From Centropus unirufus (taxonomy: Eukaryota; Chordata; Aves; Cuculiformes; Centropidae), in NCBI GenBank assembly GCA_013397695.1, contig VYZI01000035.1, positions 4,194,334 to 4,258,333 of the forward strand: a DNA stretch of 64,000 bases. The letters are read 5' to 3'. Below the pieces are notes generated by a model. It was not told where the DNA came from and ran no database searches. It saw nothing but the letters and a program-made list of their open reading frames with translations. Below are positions 1 to 14,100 of this stretch, piece by piece. The position numbers and the translations under genes were made by a program. The stretch's first letter is position 1. Each line of letters starts with the position of its first letter.

Positions 1-969
1 ATTATTTATTGCCATAAATCCAATGCTACTGCAGAATTACACTATTCAACCCCCAGAAAAAGTGGACTTGATAATCAGGGTCTTCCTGCATTCCTTCAGA
101 AATAACTGGGCAGAACCAGAAGCTGCTAATCACATGAGATGGATCACACTGATGCAGGCTAATAACAGCCTAGTCCTTAAACCATGCAAACCACTGAAGG
201 AGGCAGCAGCAAAAGGTTGACACAGAAACAGAAAAGTAGTTCAATTGTTCTGGAAATTATGAAAAAAACGGCGGTTAGGGAAGCGTTGGAGTTTTATAAA
301 AAGTTGGCAATTCCCTAGGCCAAGAGTGACATGAAAGATGCATTTCCTGAAGCAAAAGGGAAAAAAGGAAATAACGATGAAGACATTGATGAAGACAGTA
401 TGGAGAAGTTCAATGTGTTGAGCTATTTTAAGTTAAGAAAAAAATGCCAGGAATCCAGGAAAGGAAAAAATACTACAGGAGGGAGGTGATTTTAGTTTTA
501 TTTTTTAAAATGGGTTAGATAGAGTACAACTGTAGGGGAAACTTTGCACCCAGTAAAACTGATTTAAGTCCTCTAAATTGCAGCCAGGACAATCACAAAG
601 GACTTGAAAGAAGACCCATTAGGTCCGAAGAAATGTCTGAATGACATGGTTAAAATTAAGTAAAACACAGGTTACCTGAAGAATAATTCACCAGTATGAC
701 CTACAAAAAATTAAAGAAAACAGCAAGAACAGTTTTACCCCTGACCCTTCACCAGTGGAGCTGGTCAATGCTGGGCTAATCATCAGTCTACTCACTGATA
801 TTTCGGAGTAATTAAACCTGTCAGGACAAGGAAGAGGAATAAATTAGTACACTATTAAAGGTCCTTTTAAACCCTAATTACAAGCTGCCTTGCCTTTGTG
901 CACAAAAAAAAAACCAAACCACCTCTGTGCTGGGGAGATTCTCTTTGTGCTAAACAGCTTTAGTTTAAA
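1..969. other. Non-coding or decayed sequence at window edge
   Basis: A-rich. It contains a frame open from an ATG at 184 to a TGA at 487-489, broken by one TAG at 316-318 (see findings). If the 970-1152 exon is terminal, part of this stretch would be 3' UTR. No clear polyadenylation site could be assigned. Confidence 0.4.
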
Positions 970-1152
970 TCACAAAAATAGGAAACCGAAGTGAGTCTTG
1001 TGCGAGGTCCTTAACTTGGTATCCACGTACAAAGATGATAACAAAGCAATTCTCCAATTGCTTCCAGAACTTCTGGAAGTGTTTCCTACTATTTGAAGAA
1101 CATCTACTTCTCTAGGGGGACAATGAAAGGCTTCTTCAAACACTGACCAAGC
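970..1152 (-). CDS. Candidate terminal coding exon of the minus-strand gene
   Basis: The minus strand reads an acceptor (GTCTTCCTTGGTAATGTGCCACAG) ending just above 1152, then 60 open codons and a TGA at 972-970. The peptide begins AWSVFEEAFHCPPREVDVLQ and continues polar, with an SSGSNWRIALLSSLYVD-like middle. The exon starts at phase 0, which matches the phase-0 end of the exon at 14836-14771, so the two could be spliced over a 13.6-kb intron. An internal donor (ATA|GTAGGA) is also possible, which would make it an internal exon of about 63 nt. Retained CpGs and a clean frame support coding, but the pyrimidine tract is modest. I do not recognise the product. It could be a chance open frame of 60 codons. 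Confidence 0.3.
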   Translation of the reverse strand, partial: AWSVFEEAFHCPPREVDVLQIVGNTSRSSGSNWRIALLSSLYVDTKLRTSHKTHFGFLFL

Positions 1153-2269
1153 CTGTGGCACATTACCAAGGAAGACGCACATATAAAAACATTGTTTTGG
1201 GGGGAAAATCATAGAACATCATAATCATTTGTTTTATTAAAACCAAACTCACAATGCAGACATACCACAGTGAAACAGAGCAAGGGCTTAACACCAGCAG
1301 ATTTCATGAGAAACCTGTATGAATCTGACCTGCAGGCCCTATAGTTTTAAGCAGACATAAATCCAAGACACAAAATAGCCAAGATTAAGGCACTAAAAAT
1401 TAAACACTTTAGAACTTTATTCTCTTATTTTCTGGTTTAATCTGGAAATGTTTATTCTACTGGACAGCCCTGAGATGAAAAATAAGAACCCTCTCAGGTC
1501 TTACCTACAATAGACACTGAATTGCTAGCGAAGAGTTTCTTATTTCATTTAAAAATGTTTGCATTAGAAAGGTGTCAGTAAATTAAAATCTTACACAACT
1601 GCGCATAAATTAAGATATTCTGAAATGCTGTAATTTTGCCTATTCTATAGAAAAAAAATCAATGTATACATAAAAGTCTCAAATCTCTTCTCTCCTCCAA
1701 ATATAACACTAGTTTTATCTGCTTGTTAGGTCACCTTAGCAGAAACTATTTAAGAACAGTGGAAATCATGACAAATTGGGTCTTATCTTCAAAGGTAGTG
1801 GTGGGAAAACCCACAGGAATTTCAAACCCCTGAGATATCAACAAAGAATTTAATTATGAAGTGATTTACTGCAGTATTTTGATACCATAAACTGCCTACA
1901 ATACAGGAACAGGCCAAAGAAAAATCGAAGTAACCCTGGCTCATTAGTAGATCTCCACATGTTTAATACACATATTTTCAAATGTTTAATGCAATACCAG
2001 ATAAGAATGTCAGAAAATCAAACACAAACAAGATCTTGGATAAAATTCCTTAAAGACATCCTGAAGGAAATAATTTAGACATATTTGAACCGTCATGTAT
2101 ACTTGGAAAATGACCGAAATAGATATTCCAGCAATAAGAGCACCTTTGCCTAATTTTAGCTCTCCTAAAATTCCTGCTTAGGGAAATTCAGCTTTAGTGC
2201 TTAACAGTAGACAGCACAGAATATGTTGTAACTCAGAGACGAACTTTTCCATAGTGGTCTCCCAAGAGA

Positions 2270-2641
2270 TTTGGAGCTGTTCAGCCTGGAGAAAAGTCTG
2301 GGAGACCCTGTAAAGGCCTTCCAGTACCTGAAGGGGGCTCCAGGAAAGCTGAGGAAGGTCTTTTTACAAGGGTGTGTAGTGACAGGACATGGGGAAATGG
2401 CTTTAAATTGGTGAGGGCAAGATTTAGACTGGACATGAGGAAGAAACTCTTCATGCTGAGGGTGGTGAAGCAGTGGCAAAGGTTGCCCAGGAAGGTTGTG
2501 GCTGTCCCCTCCCTGGAGGTGTTCGAGGACAGGTTGAGGCAGCCTGGTCTAGTGGGAGGTGTCCCTGTCCACAGCAAGGGGGTTGGAACTGGATGATGTT
2601 TACGGTCCCTTCCAACCCAAACCGTTCAATGATTCCATGAT
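2270..2641 (+). mobile_element. CR1 LINE 3' fragment
   Basis: Reads the standard avian CR1 3' region in sense: GTTCAGCCTGGAGAA, CTTTAAATTGG, CCCTGGAGGTGTTC, then CTTCCAACCCAAACC and a degenerate ATTCTATG tail. It is 5' truncated. Confidence 0.93.
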
Positions 2642-5600
2642 TACCTCAAGGACTGCCCCTCTGACACGCTGACCCAGTCTTCCCAGTAAGGCTTCTTCTC
2701 TCAGCACATTTCTCCCTACTCAGGTCTCACTTTGGGGACAATGCTACAAAAGCATAAATCTGGCAGCTGTTCCTGTTCATCATAAGACTGGTAGCACCTT
2801 AAAAAGTCTCTTGATATATGGGAGAAAACAAACATGGGGAGGGGACCAGATTCAAGGACACCCAGGTCCCTGCGGCAATGTGTGTTGAGCCTCTCCGAGC
2901 CAGGGATGGGGACTGGATGGGTGCAAGTCCCTGCCTAGCCACCAAACAGAGACACAGCAGGGCTTCTTTGCAGCGAAGGGTACAAGCGCATGTCTTTGCA
3001 CCTCTTCAAACAACAAAACACGCTCCAAGGCAAAACTTGGAACCCCATGATGGCCCATAAAGAAAACAAGGCCAGTAATGTCACACCCCTGAAGCGAGTC
3101 TGGTACAGTGAGGGTGCACGTCAGTGAAGAAGATATTAAGACTTATTAAAAATACACCAGAGCAGGGATTATGTTAGGAAGCTGCCCACGGCTGGCTCAG
3201 GATCCTCTTTACCTGAGCAGCATGGATTGAGACACGCTGGGAACCAGCCCACGATGCCCTTTGGAGAGGAGAGCAAAGAGGAGAGGACCAGCCACTGCCC
3301 TGCAAGCTCTGTGGTGACACCTTGTCATGACACCGAAACACCTTACAGGCACATCCAGCAATCCAAGGAGGAATTAAGTGTGAGGTGATCATTTCTGAAC
3401 CCTTCAGCAGCTACTGCAAAAGTCTCCATAATATTCAAATGCACAAACTGTTCTCCCTGCATCAAACGTAAGCACAGCATTAGAAATGCTAAACAGGTGA
3501 CACTTTTCATTCCACTGTCACTATCCTAAATTCAAGTTACCATTTGGATTTGATTCCACAGAAGTTATCACTTTCAGCAACTTAGAGTTTTTCTTTTAAA
3601 AAAGTTTTATTAAACATATGTGCAAACTTCCAAATGTCTGGAATTCCAAGCACTTTTCTCATGATTCACGGTCTCTTGCACATAATCCTCGCAAAGTTCA
3701 AGGGCGTGCAGATGACACACAGAAATTTATTTGTCTGTTTTTCTCCTGCATTTACACAAAGTCCAATGAGCTGTAATGAACGCCACAGGAGAGGAGTGCA
3801 TTGTGTATGGCACAGAGTTAGTGAAAGGAAGCATTTCCACATCTGCCTCTGCTCAGTTCCATCTTGCACAGCTGTAAAACCACACAGCTCAGAGTGACGA
3901 AACTTCAGAAGTAAATTAAAAACGACTGAAGTCTCTTACAAACAAGTGAACAGAGCTTTAAAACACAATGCATGCATGGAAGTCAAAGTACTTGTCTTGG
4001 AAAATATAATCTAGAGAGGAACTTCGTAAAGAACACAGTTCATCCCTACACATACTCCAGGCACTTCAGTAACACATGGAAGGAGGCAGTAATGCTGTTA
4101 GTGTTAACCCAGCGAAACACCAGCTTTTTCCTTCCAAACTTCAGTGAAATTCAAGAAACAGGCAAAATGATACGATCCATCTAACATCCAATAATTTCTT
4201 GAGCCACTATATTTGGAGAATGACACTTAGAGGGTGGCCTGAGCACTACCTCATCACTGAATGGCTGCGAAGAACAGAGTGGCTGTTCTTCACTGGGCCC
4301 CAACTCTACTGGAACCTAAAACTGCAGAAGACCACTTGGGTTATCAAGTTGAGTGCTCTATCACTGCAGGGAACCCCATTAATTAGTTTACAACGGGAAT
4401 AATGCAGAACTCTCAAATGAGTTATTGTGAAATAATCAGTGACATTTTGCCCTTAGAGCAGAATAGGTAAGAATCATAGAATCACCAGGTTGGAAAAGAC
4501 CTTTGAGATCACACACTTGATTCCACTGGCCTGGATGGTCCCACCGATAAGCGTGTCCATAGGTGTTAGCAGGAACACCACTTTGAGCACTACTGAGAAA
4601 GCAATTCCACTGAATAATTTCACTGTGGTGAGCTGCAATATTCTCTTTGTAAATGAAAATCTCATAGAAATGAATGAAATGTTTATCTACATGAAGAGGC
4701 AAGAGTAAGAGTGAAACTGAGGGGGAAAATGCCCTACAAAATTAAAGCAAGTTATTGTCACAGCCAACAAACAGAAAAGTCAATTTTCTTTGCTCTACTT
4801 CCAATTTTTTTGCAGAACTCACTGTACTTCTACAAGGTCCATAAATCAACAAGAATACCACAGTATTTTTTTACTCCTGCATAATTAATGAACAATTTTC
4901 CCTTTTACTGCAATCAGAACCCCCATATAGGAAAATATAAGCCAATTGATGCCATATGTCCCTCTGAATTGTTATTCCAGATGTATTCCTTGGAGTCACA
5001 GAACTGAAGTTCCTGTTTCCTTTAAATAACACATTCCTAAAAACTCAGACAAAGCAATTTTGAGTATGAAGTAGCTCGTTAATATGATTAACTTCTTGTA
5101 TAATATTCAGTTCTTTCACCGTTTTTTCCTATAACCCGAGTACAAAAGAAACCATTTCCCTGTGACACATCCAACTGTAAAGAATCACATGTGAGCTTAG
5201 CTTTAGCTTTCCGTCTGAGATTTCTATGGCCAGAATGGTGACCTTACACTTACCCAGGCATTTGAAAACTAAGCTTTAATATCCATTAGCAGAGAACTTC
5301 GCTCATGGAATAAAGCAGTTGGATTCAATCAGAATACTTGCTTTTCAGAAGCTGCAGATTATAATTATCTTTGCCTTTAGCCTGTCATGAAGAAATAACA
5401 TAATGCACAATTTTTGTGGGAATATTTCCTTAATTGAAGGTTAACGGCACTAAGCCTTGCTAACAGAAAACCAGCAATAGAGAAGGGAGTTTCAGGAACA
5501 GCTTTCCCAGATTTTCCTGCCAACAACCTCAGCCTCGTTGGGCCATTTTCTCTAATGGCCAGAAGTAATTAAGTTTCATAGCTAAATCAGTCTTGAGCTT

Positions 5601-7461
5601 GTCTTGAGCAGAGAAATCACTTATGCTTAATTGCACGTGGTGTTGTGGTGAGCAGTCTTTTAGGCATGTTATGGGTTGCAGTTTAATTTTTGCAGCTCTG
5701 CAGGATACACAAAAATGAAAGTCATTATTTTATGCAGGCAGTCAACTGAATAATACTTATTTCCTCCATAAAACAGTGCTACTTCAAAACAGGCTCATTA
5801 TTTGAGCTCATGTTACATAGTTATAGTAAAGATTATTTTAAGGGTTGTAGAATTTAGAGTAAATTCTGAAACTCAGAAACAACTTATAGTATTTATTCTA
5901 CTATGATAAATATACAAATATTTAATAGTTAGCACTATAATCTTATAAATTATAATACAAATATCTTAAAACAAGTCTATAGAAAAAGAAAAAAACTAAA
6001 CTGCACATCATTTTTAATAGAGGAAGATGGATACATAACATATATCCATGTGGTCATACGCAGAGCTGAACACACGCACATGTCCAGAGGAATGTTCTCC
6101 ATGACCTTAACAAACTCTGCACACTGCTTTTTAATTAGAACCACATATTTTTTCACCCAATTCCATCAACAACGCATTAGTTTCCATAAAATTGTAACCG
6201 ACAGGGACAGATTGGTTTCATGGTTCGAGCTGGGCGAATTGTTCCACCGGTTCATGCACGCTAACGTTCTGCTGCTGGCAGACCAGACCTTCACCTACAA
6301 TAACCATCACAGGCTGAGATACACACCCTCAGTCAAGAAAATCAAGATGATTCTTTCTGAGAAGACAGTGATTTAATACCGTAAAAATATCACCATCAAT
6401 TGTTACAATAAACCAACGCAGGCAGCTACTACAGAACTTTAACAATTTAAAGTGCAATGAACGCCCATTATTATTGCTTACATCCTGAGCAATGGCATTT
6501 GGCTTTTTCCACAACAAAGATTTGCTTTACATTTACAGAGGTCCTGAAATGTCTGAGGCTGGCCTGCTCTCCTGAACACGCTGCTCTCTAGGTACGGGGT
6601 TGGCCTCCCAGCTTGCATGAAAACTGAAGATCAGTTGAGTGCACGCTTTAGTTCTATCTTCAGCATGAATTGAGCATCCTTGAGGCGCGCAGGAATGTGA
6701 ACAAATTCTTAGCTTTATCAGTTCAAACGGATTGTTACAGTTGCCTATTTCGTCACCCGTACAAATTCATTAATACAACATTAGCACCAACAATCTCAAA
6801 GAGAGAGAGCAGCATTATTCAAGCACCAATCTCCTTTATCTACTCTACCTTTCCTCATGTGCAGAAGTCAAATTCCCCCTAGAGCTTATCTTTCCTCCAG
6901 CAGAACAATGGAGTTGCCAGACCCTGCCTTTGGAGACAAGGTTTAAGTATAAAGCAAGATGACAGTTTCCTTCCAAGGCCATGACATGCAGGACCATAAT
7001 TTCAGCAATTATTGAGCAAATGCTGTCAGGTTAGAGAAGAGAAATGTCTGTATTTCAAAAGACAAACACAACCTTTTTGATGAGAAAGAAAATAACAATT
7101 AATAAAAAAATTTCATATCCTTCCCAGAACTACATTTTTGGACCACTCAAAGTCATGTTTAAACATAAACTAAGTTGGCAAGTTTATTTCATTATATTTC
7201 ATGTTGTTGCTGTCATTTAGTCTCTATTTTCAAAGCACTGACTGCTTTGCTGATGAAAAAAGAATAAGAAATCTGAAATATACAGGAAAGGTCTTACAAA
7301 GAAAAGTTTTTAAAATACTTAATTTTCTCCTTACTTTACTCCTTGACAAAAATTTCTTGGTGGAAGATAAATAGCAAATACTTCTAAGCATAATTCAATT
7401 TACATTTTAGTCTTGTGTTTTACTTTCAAAGGAGAAATCATTATGATAGTTATTATGTTAT
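2642..7461. other. Intronic/flanking, no confident gene
   Basis: AT-rich single-copy-like DNA apart from the small CR1 tail at 4471. The part from 5180 to 5660 has AATTAAG and TTAATT-type homeobox-like motifs and looks like possible conserved noncoding DNA. The part from 6160 to 6330 is unusually CpG-rich (see findings). Confidence 0.5.
4471..4525 (-). mobile_element. CR1 LINE, extreme 3' end only
   Basis: ATCATAGAATCACCAGGTTG and the following GAAAAGACCTTTGAGATCA are the reverse complement of the CACCAGG-type CR1 tail. Similarity fades after about 4525, so only about 55 bp remain. Confidence 0.85.
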
Positions 7462-8120
7462 TCATGGATGAGACGCTCAACATGAGCCAGCAACGTGCAC
7501 TCACAGCCCCAAAAACCAACCCTATCCCAGGCTGCATCAAAAAAGAAGTGTGGCCAGCAGGTCCAGGGAGGACATTCTCCTCCTTTACTCTGTTCTTGTG
7601 GGACCCCACCTCGAGTCCTGCCTCCAGTTCTGGAGTCCTTGGCACAGGAAAGACATGGATCTGTGAGCATGTCCAGAGGAGGCCACAAAGATGATCACAG
7701 GGCTGGAGCACCTCCCATACACTGAGAGAATTGGGGCTGAGAGTTGGGGTTGTTCAGCCTGGAGAAGAGAAGGCTCTGGGAGACCTCAGAGCCGCCTCCA
7801 GTACTTAAAGGGGACCTACAGGAAAGCTGGGGAGGGGCTCTTTACTTGGGAGTGCAATGATAGGATGAGGGGTAATGGTTTTAAGGTGAAAGAAGGGAGA
7901 TTCAGACTAGATGTAAGGAATTGTTTACATGAGGGTGATGAGGCACTGGCACGCGTTGCCCATTGAAGTAGTGGATGCCCCAACCCTGAAAGTTCCAAGG
8001 CCAGGTTGGCTAGGCTTTGAGCAACTTGATCCAGAGAGAGGCATCCCTGCCCATGGCAAGGGGGTTGGATAAAGATAAATTTTACGGCCCTTTCCTACTC
8101 AAACCATTCTATGATTCTAT
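7462..8120 (+). mobile_element. CR1 LINE 3' fragment, about 660 bp
   Basis: In sense it holds the ORF2 C-terminal coding remnant (ATGAGCCAGCAACGTGCACT, GTGGCCAGCAGGTCCAGGGA), the GTTCAGCCTGGAGAAG block, and ends CAAACCATTCTATGATTCTA. The reading frames are broken in several places. Confidence 0.93.
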
Positions 8121-11100
8121 ACATACAAACCACCAGCCTGCATTAAAAAACAAGATAATAATAAATATTATGTTATAGCAAAAATAATGCATAGCATGGT
8201 ATGTCAAACACTTAAGTGCTATAAACTCCACTGTTCCAATCTATGAAAAATAGACAGACTATATTTTCCATATATTTAAACAAAAAAAACTTAAATAAAT
8301 AATCACCTTAACTAGGTGATTCAAAACAGAAGTAAAATCATTAAGTTCTGGGAGTTTCCAAACGTCTGTTTTATTTCCCTTTAGTGGTTACCCTCCATAT
8401 TCTGGAACTTATATCAGACTCACAGAATACAAACACTATTCTATTGTATAATTTTTTATATATATGTGTGCATTTTATATATATTGACACCTTAATTTTG
8501 CACCATACACCATGGTGTATTCAATTTCCATATTCACCACCCTAGGAATCCCACCACTCTGCTGAAAAATTATTTGGAGTAGGACAATATTTTTTTCAAG
8601 CCTCAAAATGAATTTTAATAATAAACTAAATATCATCAGGCTATTGCTTATTAAAACAGCAGAAAAGTTCATATTCAACTCAGGCTTTGGGGCAAACTTA
8701 TGTTCCTCTTTGTGATTAACAATGTATTAAAAACATGTGAAACAGACTTGATAATCCAGGGCAAACTAGACAAATGGCACCTTCACACAACTGAATATAT
8801 GGCAAAAACATCACTTCAACGCTGGACACTGGAACATCTCAAAGGTAACGTGGTGGGTTTCTCCCCAGGGTTCAATGGCATCCTCTCTCCTAATCAAGCT
8901 TTACTTTCCCCTGCATTTAATCACAAGAGTTCTTTACTTTTGACTTACAATTAAAATAAAGGTCTGGCAGCCTGCAGCAATTAAATTACCTTTGACCTGT
9001 TACCCATTGTGACCTGCCAGAAGGATTTCCCAGCACTCAGTACTATTTCTAAGTACCTCTGACACATATCCCAACCCCAAATCTTAAGTATTTAGACTAC
9101 AAAACAGTTCTATTCTTACAGATAATTTATCCATTTACTGCTCCTTCACGAGTTACAGAACACAGGCTCAACGTTACTTCCGAAAAAGATTCCATGAAAC
9201 ACTGAACTGTAAATACACGGCAACCATTAAAAAGGGTTTGTTTTTTTTAATTGATACTTTAGAACACTGATCTAGGATACTTGTTTTTTTTTTTTAAACC
9301 CATTTCCTTAGAAAAAGGTAAAAATCAAAGTACAGATTATTCTCTGGGGGACAGAGAGAAGAGAGACTTCTCTTTAGCAGAAAAGGGACTCAGACTTGCA
9401 ACTCCTTCCTTTTAGTTTTGTAAATGCCTTTAAAAATAGGAGAGCAATGGTAAGGGAGATTAATATTGGAACCTTCGGGCACTTTGGATCTTGCACCACC
9501 TATCAGTAAATAAGGTTTAGTTAAATTGAGGTGGTTTTGCAACATTTTAATTTTTTTACAAAAACACACATTTTTTTGTATATTCACAACTCGTAACCAG
9601 GAGGGAGAAAAATCCACAGGGAAAGATCCAAGAGACTGACAAGGCTAATTTGAAGGCAGAAAGAAAACACAACTGTTACAACATGACCTTCCAAAAATTT
9701 ACGTTTCGCTGTACCAAACCAGATTCCTTTTCTAATGTCCAACAGGGTTTGCTAGGAAGCTTCACCATTCCACTGAGAACAAGCAAGGCTCATTCTGACC
9801 AACAGAGCTGCTTTTTGTACACGTCCTTGGCTGGAGATGGAAGGCTTCAAAAGTAGAAGGGCTTCGGGGCTGCAACTACAGCGTCTCTACTGCTGTAAGA
9901 TCTACGTAAACCTGAGAAAACATCTTTCCTCACATATGAACGTAACAGCAACAAAGTAGGCAAGAAAGGAGCACTGAAACCAGAGACATTGGGGTAGTCC
10001 GTGAGAGCAGAACTTTTGAACCTCAGATAATAAAGGCATCTTTGTGATAGGAAGGCACGAGGACGAGGGGATCAGATGTCCGCTATCCCATAGCCGCTTG
10101 GGTTCTAATGTGCCTGTAAGTGATTAGGCCTGGTATGGCCTTGAGCCGAGATCACAGGGAGCAGTTGTGCCCACAGCAATTTCATTGAAATGAAAGTTAA
10201 TCGCAACTGAATCACAGCACTTCTTCCGAACCCAAAATGTCATAGTTTATGAAGTCTTCCTGCATTTCATGTACGACAAATGAAGCTGGCCAAAATTACA
10301 AGCAGAAATGTTACTGTGGCGAACCCCAGAATTTAAGAATCAAAAGCAGACTTTGTTAGTTTCTGAAATAAACACCTCTATATATGGACCAGAGATCATC
10401 ATTTTAATGACCACTCTGTTCCAGGTCATCTTTACAGCACAAAACTAAATATAATGACTGAAGAGTCCCAAGATCTCTTTCAAATTGCTCCAATGTCATG
10501 TAAAGCTAACAAAGTCCCTTCTTATGAAAAAAGTTATTACAGCTATTAAATAAAATGGCTTTTGTCTATGTGACCTAATGCCACAGCTGAATTTCCACCA
10601 CTTTATGCTGCATTTTCTATGACACACGGATGGGGAAGAAAGAGGGCAAGGAAGCTGGAGCTAGTAGTAATGTCCCTTCAACACTGTCACTGCCTTTCCT
10701 AGGTGGAAATTCTTTCTTGAAAGCAACACAAGATAAAATTTCAGAGTTAAAAAGAACCCACGCATATAAACATGCACACCTATAGTCATACACACCAAGA
10801 GGAAACAGCCTCAAGTTGTGCAGAAAAATTTCTTCTCTAAAAGGGTTGGCAAGAATTGGAAGAGGCTGCCCAGGGCAGTGAGGGAGTCACCATCCCCACA
10901 GGGATTAAAAAGACAAATAGATGTGGTGCTTAGGGACATCATTTAGCGGTAGACTTGGCAGTGTTAGGTTTACAGTTGGATGTGATGATCTTACAGATCG
11001 TTTCCAACCTAAACAGTTCTGTGATTCCATGTAAGACAGAAGAATGTTTTAGTAATGTACAATCAACTCTGAAGCATCAGCCTCCTCCTTCTCCTATTCC

Positions 11101-14100
11101 TGTCCTCACCCTCTTCAGCAGGCAGCCTGTGGTTGCTCCTGTTTCCTCACCTCCATCCCTGTTGCCACATCAGGAGGGCACCCATGAAGACAGCAGCTCT
11201 GTCTGGAAAAAGGTGGAGGGAGGGAGGAAGAGATGGCAGCAAATCGTAACCTGCTGCAGGAAGCCCAGAAGCAGAGGAAACAGCTGGAAGAGGCCTCTAT
11301 GCAGTGTCAGGTCCAGACACCCAGAATGTGTGGCTCTAACCTTGTGACATTAATGAAACAAATCCTAAGGCTCCCACGCAGAAGTGCAGCCATAGATGTG
11401 GTGTGATCACATTGTTTATACAAGTTTTGGATCATTTGGGAATGAGCTGGAAGAGCTAACAGAGACGAATAAGCTCTACAAGGCTCTGCCTCATGCTCCA
11501 CCCCTAAAACTGACAGAAAGAAGTAACTAACATGAAAAACAACATACTGACTCCTACAAATGACTTAGGCTTTTTTGGGTTTGATTCCCTCCCATGGTTG
11601 CTTCTACACTTCAATCCAACTAGGAGCAAGGAAATTACTGACAAGATTCTTCAGGCTCCTTTATGATCCGTATCCCACAGCTAACGCATTTTTATCATTA
11701 CGTACCCAAAGTCAGTAACTCCTTTTGGCACTTTGATTTTCTAAACTCTTCATAGTAATTTTACAAGCCATACACCAAAGTCAAAAAGCAGCGGAAATTT
11801 ATCAATTTCTTCAAGAATGGTAAAGGAAAAAATTAAAACACTGATATCCATAAAGCCTTGGTGAGTCCCAATGAATGAGGAAAGCAGAACCAGGATTTCC
11901 CATAGGCATTCAATATTATAAATTATAAATCCACTCAGTGACGACGGCTGATTAAAATGGATACCCTGGTTTGCCTAAATGTTTGTGCATTAATCTGTTC
12001 AGCAGTGCAGACAGAACATTGTCACTTTTCTAATTTATTAATTTAAAACCAATAAGTACTGACATTATTTTTGCCTTCCAGCACTGAACAATTTTACCCC
12101 CTCTTACATGTTAAATGAGGTTATGGTTTGTAATACTGCCACGAACACTGCACAGCACTTTGCCACATTTGGACCGCTGCCTCCCTAGTTTGGAATTTCC
12201 AATAAACAAGTTGCTCTGCTTTCATTTTCTTTGCGAAGTTCACACTTCTCAAACAGAATACAGTCAACTTTAGTTCATTTTCAACTTTTTTTTGCTGGCT
12301 TCCTTTCTACTTAGGCACTCTGCAAACATTCAGCAAATTCTTGGAAAAGCTAAAAAAATACTACTCTTGATAATTATATGTTTCTTCTGGAAAAAATCAT
12401 TTCATTTGATTAATGTGCCCCCTCATTTTCAGACTAAAGAAATTATAATTCCGCAATGGAATTTAATGAAAAGATCTTCCCTGAGTGAAAACATTTCCCC
12501 CTGCCTTGCATATAGCCGGATAAAAATAGAAGAGAGAAAAAAGGTATTTTTGTTCCTCCCCCTGCCTTATTACAGAGATCGCCAGGCTCCAGACAATTCG
12601 TACAAGTTTTATTTACAAATTACCTCGCTTAGTATTAACTGCATTTCCAGTGAAGCCCCAGGGACACCTTGGAAACAGTGTCACCAGACACAGAACACCA
12701 AGGTAAAGTTCATCATCACCAAATAGATGCACTTTCACCCAGTTCCTTTCTTGCCAATCACGGCTGCATCTTCTCACCACTCATCTGGCTGCTTCTCATT
12801 GCGTTCCCTCTATCTCTTGAGGTGGTTTAATTGCTAAAAGATTAGAGGGACTATCTGAAGGAAAAAATGAAGCTTTTATGAGCTGAACTGGCTCCACACA
12901 AAATCCATCAGATAGTAAAATTACTAATATCTTTCACACCACTCACTGGGTAACTATGAGGATGGAAATTCCACAAACTCGCTGTCCAGCCTGGTCAGTG
13001 AAACACAGACAATGAAGTGCCCTTCCCTGGAAAAACTGACCAGAGAGGATTTGGAAGGGTTGCACACATACCAGAAGTAGCGCTTCAGGAAACAGCACTA
13101 CATTCTTCTCTAGAAAAGAGTGAAGATGGGTACATAAAATGTATAAAGGATCTTTCTTCTATATGCAGAAAAGCTAAAATTACAGACAAAGCAAGACATG
13201 AAATCTCAGGTTCACCTTCAGACACTGATGCCAAGATAAATTACTTCATTTCAAAAGATAAATAGGAAATAAATTAAGGCAACTTGATCGGCCCAAGGAA
13301 TGTTTTACACACAGCTGGGGTCCCAAGGTAAGTCTAGGTCTAGATTCCAGACTAAGTGCTGTCTCTACTATGCTTTTCAAGAAGTAAACCAAGAATTTGA
13401 CCAAAATCAACTTGCCCTGACAAAACACCGTGGTTTCCCCCCTTTAAAACCCAATACATTGTAGCATTCACCTGTGGCAACGCCCAGACCAGTTCCCTTT
13501 CCCAGCATCTCAACTGACCGTAGATTTTTATTTTTAAATGAATTTCAGCCTTCGCATAAATTTCACCACCTGATATTGCAGCCATTTGGATAGACCTGGC
13601 ATGGCTGGGGTTAACAGCTCAAGCAGGTGATTTCCCACCCCCAGTGGCAGGAAGGAATTCACTGAGGAGAGGGGACACAGAGACCTTAAAACCCCCAACA
13701 CATTCCTCCAGGTGGCGGGATGGGTGGACACCCGCCATGTAGCTGCAGTGTCTGGGATGGTGATGATTTTTCTTCTCTATTAATCGAGGTAGCTATTCCC
13801 CTCTTTCCCACATTCTTTTCTTTCTGTCCATGTTGCCACACACGGCTGCCACGGGCCGGAGCTGCCAGTTCAGCTTCACGTTCAGAGTAAGGCGGGAACT
13901 CGAGGTCAGTTTGCACAAGGCTTTTTGGCAGGAACAGTCCATGCGGTGTCAGGGATGGGTTATTTGCTTAGGGATATCTCTGGTTATCCAGGAAAAAAGG
14001 GGGGCACCCCTTGGTAACCCAGTGCCAAAGGAGAATTAACTCTTGGTAACCCAGCTGTTGGCTAGTTTTGCCAGAGAACATTTGTCCCTTGTTAAGAAAA

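Noticed and set aside
6220..6245. tRNA-like GGTTCGAGC word
   Set aside because: No matching acceptor stem, D-arm or anticodon arm in the flanks.
12292..12726. 144-codon plus-strand ORF
   Set aside because: Low-complexity Lys/Ile/Phe-rich translation typical of AT-rich noncoding DNA; no exon boundaries or homology recognised.
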